DNA from: an uncultured Veillonellaceae bacterium
GTDB lineage: Bacteria; Bacillota; Negativicutes; Veillonellales; Dialisteraceae
NCBI GenBank assembly: GCA_958439155.1
Contig: CAUBUJ010000062.1
Coordinates: 1 to 9,424, forward strand
Reading direction: 5' to 3'
Length of the DNA stretch: 9,424 nt
The notes beneath the pieces were generated by a model. That model did not search any database. It worked only from the letters and a program-made list of their open reading frames with translations, and had not been told where the DNA came from. How positions within the stretch are numbered: position 1 is the first letter of the stretch; each line of letters begins with the position of its first letter. Below, piece after piece: positions 6,409-9,424 of this stretch. A program made the translations under genes and the position numbers.

Positions 6409-6450
6409 TGGCAATTAGCAATTAGCTGTTAGCTGCCAGTCGATAGTGCG
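6409..6450 (+). repeat. Heptad array, TTAGCTG class
   Basis: Six units in exact 7-bp steps: TGGCAAT, TAGCAAT, then TAGCTGT and TAGCTGC, and two weaker units. The last one runs into the GCGTCAT of the adjoining palindromic element. It resembles the TCAGCNN units at 5996-6023 more than the GTCTGAA class. Confidence 0.65.
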
Positions 6451-6667
6451 TCATCTCGAGCGGACGTACATGGGATGATGGAGATAAGACGCTGCTTTAT
6501 CATATGAAGCACAGAGTCGAGGCCCCTTGCAGGCCCCCTTTAGGGTAGATCTCACGATTTTCACGTAAGATCTACCCTAAAAGGGGACGTAAGATCTCTC
6601 CACTCTTTCTCATACTTTTTTATTTAGAACGATGCATACCGCAGGATATGACCAGTCGAGATGACGC
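6448..6667. mobile_element. MITE-like palindromic element, about 220 bp
   Basis: The ends are perfect 12-bp inverted repeats, GCGTCATCTCGA at 6448-6459 and its complement at 6656-6667. Near the centre lies a long hairpin (6535-6586). The right half (6591-6667, - strand) is a copy of module E found twice at 5508-5589 and 5771-5852: GCGTCATCTCGA, TGCGTACATGC-like text, an A-run, and GAGTGGAGAGATCTT. There is no open frame that looks real and no clear target duplication. I infer a small non-autonomous element; the mobiliser is not in the window. Confidence 0.5.
6535..6586. repeat. Long hairpin at the centre of the palindromic element
   Basis: CCCCTTTAGGGTAGATCT (6535-6552) pairs with its complement at 6568-6586 across a 15-nt loop, with a single T bulge. 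The right stem is followed by ACGTAAGATCTCTCC and not by a T-run, so it is unlikely to be a plain terminator. AGATCT occurs three times within about 60 bp. Confidence 0.8.
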
Positions 6668-6720
6668 GTAATCCGCATAATCCCAGCCCGTTCGGCGACT
6701 GAGAACTACCCAAAAGAGCC

Positions 6721-6871
6721 CATGCGGCAATTGAGTATCCTTCCCTCTAAACTGGTAGCTCTCAACTCTAAACTTTCCCATGCCCATGCGGCGAGTATCC
6801 ACCGCTCTGCGCTCTGTACTCTGCGCTCCGTTCCCATGACGCACAATCCGCCTTTGAGCCCAGACTGCGGG
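6721..6871 (-). repeat. Two leaders with different heptad arrays, plus a third short array
   Basis: The leader CATGCGGCAATTGAGTATCC (6721-6740) is followed by CTCTAAA-class heptads at 6746-6780. A second copy of the leader, CATGCGGCGAGTATCC (6785-6800), is followed by CTCTGCG-class heptads at 6804-6831. ATGACGCA at 6837-6844 comes next, then three weaker units (CCTTTGA, GCCCAGA, CTGCGGG) at 6851-6871, similar to 1855-1882. Confidence 0.75.
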
Positions 6872-6886
6872 CCTCGCCGCAAATGA

Positions 6887-6912
6887 AAACACCGCCTTAC
6901 ATGACGGTGTTT
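6887..6912 (-). terminator. Probable terminator of pfkA
   Basis: An 8-bp stem, AAACACCG with CGGTGTTT, encloses a 10-nt loop. On the - strand it is followed by TTTTCATTT counting the stem's last bases, a short U-tract. It lies 12 bp after the pfkA stop. Confidence 0.7.
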
Positions 6913-6924
6913 CGTGAAGCTGCT

Positions 6925-7890
6925 TCATTTCCCTGCGCCGATCCCCATAGCCAGATCGTAGAGCGCCCGCGGGAAGGGGCGTTTTTCCTGGAAGGCTTCC
7001 TCGTAGGAAATGAGCCGGACCTGTCCGCCCTGCATCCCTGCCAATACCCCATGCCTGCCTTCTGCGAGGGCCTTCACTGCCGCTTCGCCCAGGACGGCGC
7101 CTAAGATGGCGTCTCTTGCGGTGGGGGCGCCGCCGCGCTGGATGTAGCCGAGGATCGTGGCGCACATGTCGATGCCTGTTTTTTCATGGAGCCACTGGGA
7201 GAGTTCCCGTCCGTCGGCAGCGCCTTCAGCACAGATGATGATGCTGTTCGTCCGGCCTGCAGTGATCATTCCCTGGAGATCGTCTGCCAGTTTCTCCCAG
7301 TCGAAGGGAATTTCCGGGACAAGGGTGAATTCCGCGCCGCACGCAAGGCCCGACGCGAGGGCGATATATCCGGCGTGACGACCCATCACTTCCACCACGG
7401 CTGCCCTGTTGTGGGAAGCCGCGGTGTCTCGGATGCGCCGCGCCGCGGCAAGGACGGTATTCACCGCGCTGTCATAGCCGATGGTTTCGTCGGTGCCGCC
7501 CATGTCGTTATCGATGGTGCCGGGAACGACAGCGGTCGCCGTACCGAGCCGCTCGAGCGCTGCCGCCCCTGCCATGGAGCCGTCGCCGCCGATCACGATG
7601 AGCCCGTCTATTTCTTCCTCCCGGAGAATCCGTGCCGCCGCCCGCTGCACCGCTTCTTCCCGAAAAGCAGGACAACGGGCGGTTTTCAGGATGGTGCCGC
7701 CATGATGGACGATGCCGCCCACTTTTTTCCAGGTGAGTTCTTCCATATCCCCTTCGAGAAGCCCTTCATAACCGCGGTAAATCCCGTAAGGGGTGATGCC
7801 CAGGCGAAGCGCGCTCCGTGCGGCGCTCCGGATGGCTGCATTCATGCCCGGCGCGTCGCCGCCGCTGGTGAGTATGCCGATCCGTTTCAT
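6925..7890 (-). CDS. pfkA: 6-phosphofructokinase (ATP-dependent type), with altered F6P-site residues
   Basis: The enzyme phosphorylates fructose 6-phosphate to fructose 1,6-bisphosphate, the committed step of glycolysis, in the cytoplasm. Length is 321 residues, and numbering aligns with Escherichia coli PfkA without gaps at every landmark: TSGGDAPGMNAAIR (8-21), R72, GGDGS (101-105, with Gly104 as in ATP users rather than the Asp of pyrophosphate users), PGTIDND (123-129, catalytic D127), R162, MGRHAG (169-174, R171), E222 and QRGG (251-254, R252). Two F6P-phosphate contacts are changed: residue 243 is Cys instead of Arg and 249 is Tyr instead of His (CATILGYIQRGG). Effector-site residues R21, R25, R154 and E187 remain, but residue 54 is Trp, not Arg. 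The start is firm: AAGGAGG lies four bases before the ATG. A terminator lies between it and the upstream kinase, and no clear separate promoter is seen. Confidence 0.95.
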   Translation of the reverse strand: MKRIGILTSGGDAPGMNAAIRSAARSALRLGITPYGIYRGYEGLLEGDMEELTWKKVGGIVHHGGTILKTARCPAFREEAVQRAAARILREEEIDGLIVIGGDGSMAGAAALERLGTATAVVPGTIDNDMGGTDETIGYDSAVNTVLAAARRIRDTAASHNRAAVVEVMGRHAGYIALASGLACGAEFTLVPEIPFDWEKLADDLQGMITAGRTNSIIICAEGAADGRELSQWLHEKTGIDMCATILGYIQRGGAPTARDAILGAVLGEAAVKALAEGRHGVLAGMQGGQVRLISYEEAFQEKRPFPRALYDLAMGIGAGK

Positions 7891-7911
7891 GATTCCTCCT
7901 TATAGCAATAG

Positions 7912-7948
7912 AAAAAAGGAAGCATACCTTTTCCTGTATGCCTCCTTT
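7912..7948 (-). terminator. Terminator between the kinase gene and pfkA
   Basis: GGAAGCATAC (7918-7927) pairs with GTATGCCTCC (7936-7945) with one mismatch, extended by three A-T pairs, around an 8-nt loop. On the - strand it is followed by TTTTTTCTATTG. It lies 15 bp after the upstream stop and about 20 bp before the pfkA ribosome site, so pfkA may depend on read-through or on a promoter not obvious by eye. Confidence 0.85.
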
Positions 7949-7962
7949 CTTTCAGTCCCTGA

Positions 7963-8526
7963 CTATCGTTTGTCATAACGGGCCCGTTCATAACGCTTCA
8001 CAAATTCAATGTGATGCTGGTCAATGAAACGGGCAATGAGGAGCGCTGTCTGCGCCGGGTGGCGGTTCGTCGTATTGAATACCGCGTCCGCCCGGGGTTT
8101 CCACGATTCCCACTGGTTCCGCATACGCCGTACGAAGCCGTCCATATTGGAATAATCCATGGTAGGACGCTTGCCCATGCGCTTCGACACCCGCTCTACC
8201 AATCGGAAAGGCCTGGCGATGAGGAGCACCATGAGGCCATATTCGGCGAGCAAATTGAATTTCTGCTCTGTCATGGGAAAATTGCCGCCCATAGCGATCA
8301 CCGCTTCGTGGTAGTACCGCACATGGTTAATGATATCCATTTCCGTCTCCGCGAACGCTTCCGGCCCGGCATTTCTCCAATAATCGGCGATTTTTTCCCC
8401 CGTCATCCTTTCCATGATCCGGTCCGTATCCGCGAGCTGCCACCCGAGGCCATCCGCAAGAATCCGCGCGGCCCGGCTCTTGCCCGTTCCCATGGGACCG
8501 ATCAATACAATATTTCTCTTCTTCAT
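7963..8526 (-). CDS. Shikimate-kinase-like P-loop kinase, divergent
   Basis: This 187-residue protein has the NMP-kinase-like shikimate kinase fold signature: Walker A GPMGTGKS (10-17), DTDR (33-36), FAETE (58-62), AMGGN (78-82), lid KRPTM (119-123) and a C-terminal R-x-x-W-x-x-x-x-x-x-AD pattern (136-147). Shikimate kinase phosphorylates the 3-OH of shikimate on the way to chorismate. Two usual shikimate contacts are altered: the Arg of the F-R-x-x-E motif is Ala59, and the GGG loop reads GGN (80-82). The first DTD Asp, the lid Arg120 and Arg136 are kept. Length is slightly above the usual 165-175, with a basic tail (RYERARYDKR). No other aromatic-pathway gene is adjacent. It may be a diverged AroK or a relative with another substrate; I leave the symbol blank. 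The start at 8526 has a modest AGAGGGA upstream. Confidence 0.85.
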   Translation of the reverse strand: MKKRNIVLIGPMGTGKSRAARILADGLGWQLADTDRIMERMTGEKIADYWRNAGPEAFAETEMDIINHVRYYHEAVIAMGGNFPMTEQKFNLLAEYGLMVLLIARPFRLVERVSKRMGKRPTMDYSNMDGFVRRMRNQWESWKPRADAVFNTTNRHPAQTALLIARFIDQHHIEFVKRYERARYDKR

Positions 8527-8592
8527 TCTTCCCTCTGCCTATGCCGTGTCTCACTGCATCAGGACGCGGCCGCTATATTACTTTTCATTTGT

Positions 8593-8624
8593 ATTATATC
8601 AAAAAGAAGCGCGCCTTGTGTAAA
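8593..8624 (-). promoter_or_regulatory. Putative promoter of the shikimate-kinase-like gene
   Basis: An extended -10 (TGATATAAT, complement of 8593-8601) is present on the - strand. TTTACA at 8619-8624 is a possible -35, but the 20-bp gap is long, so the extended -10 would carry most of the recognition. A start near 8586 gives a leader of about 60 nt. Confidence 0.6.
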
Positions 8625-8710
8625 AGTTCTCTCAGAAATTAGAGATTCTCTTCCATTGGGCAGATCCATGGAAATGTCACGTCATGGGGGCGGGGCGAAA
8701 AGTATGAGGC

Positions 8711-8860
8711 GGGCAGTGCGTCATTAGCGCAGGACTCGTGGTTTGAAGTCGGAAGTCTGGAGTCTGAAGAGGAAAGCAGAAGACTCTTTTTCTATGCGGC
8801 TTCGCCGCGGGATGAAGCTGCTAACGGCTGGTGCATCATTGGCGCGGGGTCAAAGGTCTG
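8711..8860 (+). repeat. 154-bp tandem repeat, copy 1
   Basis: The copy contains TGCGTCATTAGCGCAGGACT, six GTCTGAA-class heptads at 8741-8782, the GCGGCTTCGCCGC hairpin core (about 8798-8810), CTGCTAACGGCTGG, the octamer TGCATCAT, and GTCAAAG/GTCTGGG units. The first copy lacks four bases near its left end compared with copies 2 and 3. Confidence 0.85.
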
Positions 8861-9014
8861 GGGCAGATCATGCGTCATTGGCACAGGGCTCGTGGTTTGA
8901 AGTCGGAAGTCTGGAGTCTGAAGAGGAAAGCAGAAGGCGCTTTTTATATGCAGCTTCGCCGCGGGATGAAGCTGCTAACGGCTGGTGCATCATTGGCACG
9001 GGGTCAAAGGCCTG
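8861..9014 (+). repeat. 154-bp tandem repeat, copy 2
   Basis: Full 154-bp copy: GGGCAG (8861), TGCGTCAT (8871-8878), heptads 8895-8936, hairpin core AGCTTCGCCGC, and TGCATCAT near 8986. It is nearly identical to copies 1 and 3. Because 154 is not a multiple of three, the unit cannot encode a repeated peptide in one frame. Confidence 0.85.
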
Positions 9015-9115
9015 GGGCAGATCGTGCGTCATTGGCGCAGGGCTCGTGGTCTGAAGTCGAAAGTCTGGAGTCTGAAGAGGAAAGCAGAAGGCGCTTTTTA
9101 TATGGCTTCGCCGTG
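9015..9115 (+). repeat. 154-bp tandem repeat, copy 3 (partial)
   Basis: It starts GGGCAG at 9015, has the octamer TGCGTCAT near 9025 and heptads at 9049-9090. After GGCTTCGCCG it changes to CATGGCAGG, the same exit seen at about 1376-1390 in island I (CTTCGCCGGGCATGGACAGG). The switch point is therefore shared between islands. Confidence 0.8.
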
Positions 9116-9171
9116 CATGGCAGGGGAGCTTTCAGCTTCGCATACTTGCACGACCGATGGAAAAGCACTAT

Positions 9172-9275
9172 GTACGCAGGCACATCCCCTCTCAGTCCCT
9201 GCGGAGTGAGGAAACAGGCACAGCCTGATTTCCTTAGCGCCGGAGAACGTGGCCACTAGCACATTCTCCGTCCCT
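9172..9275 (+). repeat. Module G plus module C, copy 4
   Basis: GTACGCAGGC, CATCCCCTCTCAG, a small stem around CTCAGTCC and GGAGTGAG, then AAACAGGCACAGCCTGATTT. The module C hairpin follows (GGAGAACGTG 9242-9251 with CACATTCTCC 9260-9269). The order matches 6261-6382. Confidence 0.75.
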
Positions 9276-9281
9276 AAAATA

Positions 9282-9298
9282 AGCAGGCTATGCCTGCT
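9282..9298. repeat. Small perfect hairpin
   Basis: AGCAGGC pairs with GCCTGCT around a TAT loop. It is preceded by TAAAATA and has no T-run on the + strand. It marks the end of the module G/C block; a terminator role on the - strand is possible but weak. Confidence 0.4.
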
Positions 9299-9340
9299 CC
9301 TTACTCGGTGCTTCCCCATTCCCGTACGGCGCCCTGGACC

Positions 9341-9420
9341 ATACAAAATTCCGCCGCCCATTTTACCAGAGGCGGCGCACCACCCCTCTGCGCTCTGCGC
9401 CCTGTACTCTGCGCCCCGCC
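9341..9420 (-). repeat. Repeat module F, copy 3, with a CTCTGCG-class heptad array
   Basis: AAAATTCCGCCGCCCATTTTA and GAGGCGGCGCACC match the reverse complement of 1122-1165 closely, including the CCATTTTA text and a GCCGCC/GGCGGC stem. The array that follows (9386-9420, five units) is CTCTGCG class, whereas copies 1 and 2 carry CTCTAAA/CTCTCAA. The module probably continues past the window end. Confidence 0.75.
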
Positions 9421-9424
9421 GGAA

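Noticed and set aside
6535..6586. Intrinsic terminator
   Set aside because: The stem is strong but no T-run follows on either strand, and no gene ends beside it.
6620..7165. 181-residue frame on the - strand overlapping the end of pfkA
   Set aside because: It is a shadow of pfkA in another frame continuing into the heptad arrays; the pfkA frame has full family similarity.
8743..9259. Repetitive frames (8743-9054, 8831-9259, 8985-9209) that look like an internally repeated protein
   Set aside because: They come from the 154-bp tandem unit, which is not a multiple of three, so the apparent peptide repeats sit in different frames.

Overview
The window is a stretch of ordinary-looking bacterial chromosome. 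It carries six protein-coding genes separated by three unusually repeat-rich intergenic islands. Strong GGAGG-type ribosome binding sites, intrinsic terminators with U-tracts, TATAAT-type promoters, a PrpR_N-like regulator and a fairly GC-rich composition point to a Firmicute. An anaerobic Negativicutes member (Dialister/Megasphaera type) is my best guess, but that is inference from style and not from a marker gene.

Layout: (1) 1-1050 (+) is the 3' part of a regulator with a PrpR_N-like sensor, a degenerate GGDEF-like domain and a C-terminal helix-turn-helix region. (2) 1071-2131 is repeat island I, which lies between convergent genes. (3) 2179-3704 (-) is a two-gene operon of small exported proteins that look like distant paralogues and overlap by 4 bp. 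(4) 3833-5299 (-) is nicotinate phosphoribosyltransferase (pncB), with its own promoter, ribosome binding site and terminator. (5) 5393-6880 is repeat island II. (6) 6925-7890 (-) is 6-phosphofructokinase (pfkA). (7) 7963-8526 (-) is a divergent shikimate-kinase-like P-loop kinase. (8) 8640-9424 is repeat island III, which runs off the window.

The coding genes are mostly housekeeping: NAD salvage, glycolysis and possibly aromatic amino acid synthesis. They do not form an obvious joint pathway. Two carry substitutions at residues normally needed for substrate binding: PfkA has Cys243 and Tyr249 in place of Arg and His, and the shikimate-kinase-like protein has Ala in place of the shikimate-binding Arg and GGN in place of GGG.

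The most striking content is in the islands. They are built from a small set of modules reused in both orientations. Almost every module carries a short array of degenerate repeats with a strict 7-bp period. At least four heptad consensus classes occur (GTCTGAA, CTCTAAA, CTCTGCG, TYAGCNN). The same leader sequence can be followed by different heptad classes, and in one place the class switches without losing the 7-bp register. An octamer, TGCRTCAT, usually sits next to the arrays. Other modules are a 28-nt hairpin seen four times, a REP-like double hairpin seen three times and a 220-bp MITE-like palindrome. Together these look like one modular intergenic repeat system whose conserved property is the 7-bp period rather than the sequence. 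All open frames inside the islands are judged spurious.
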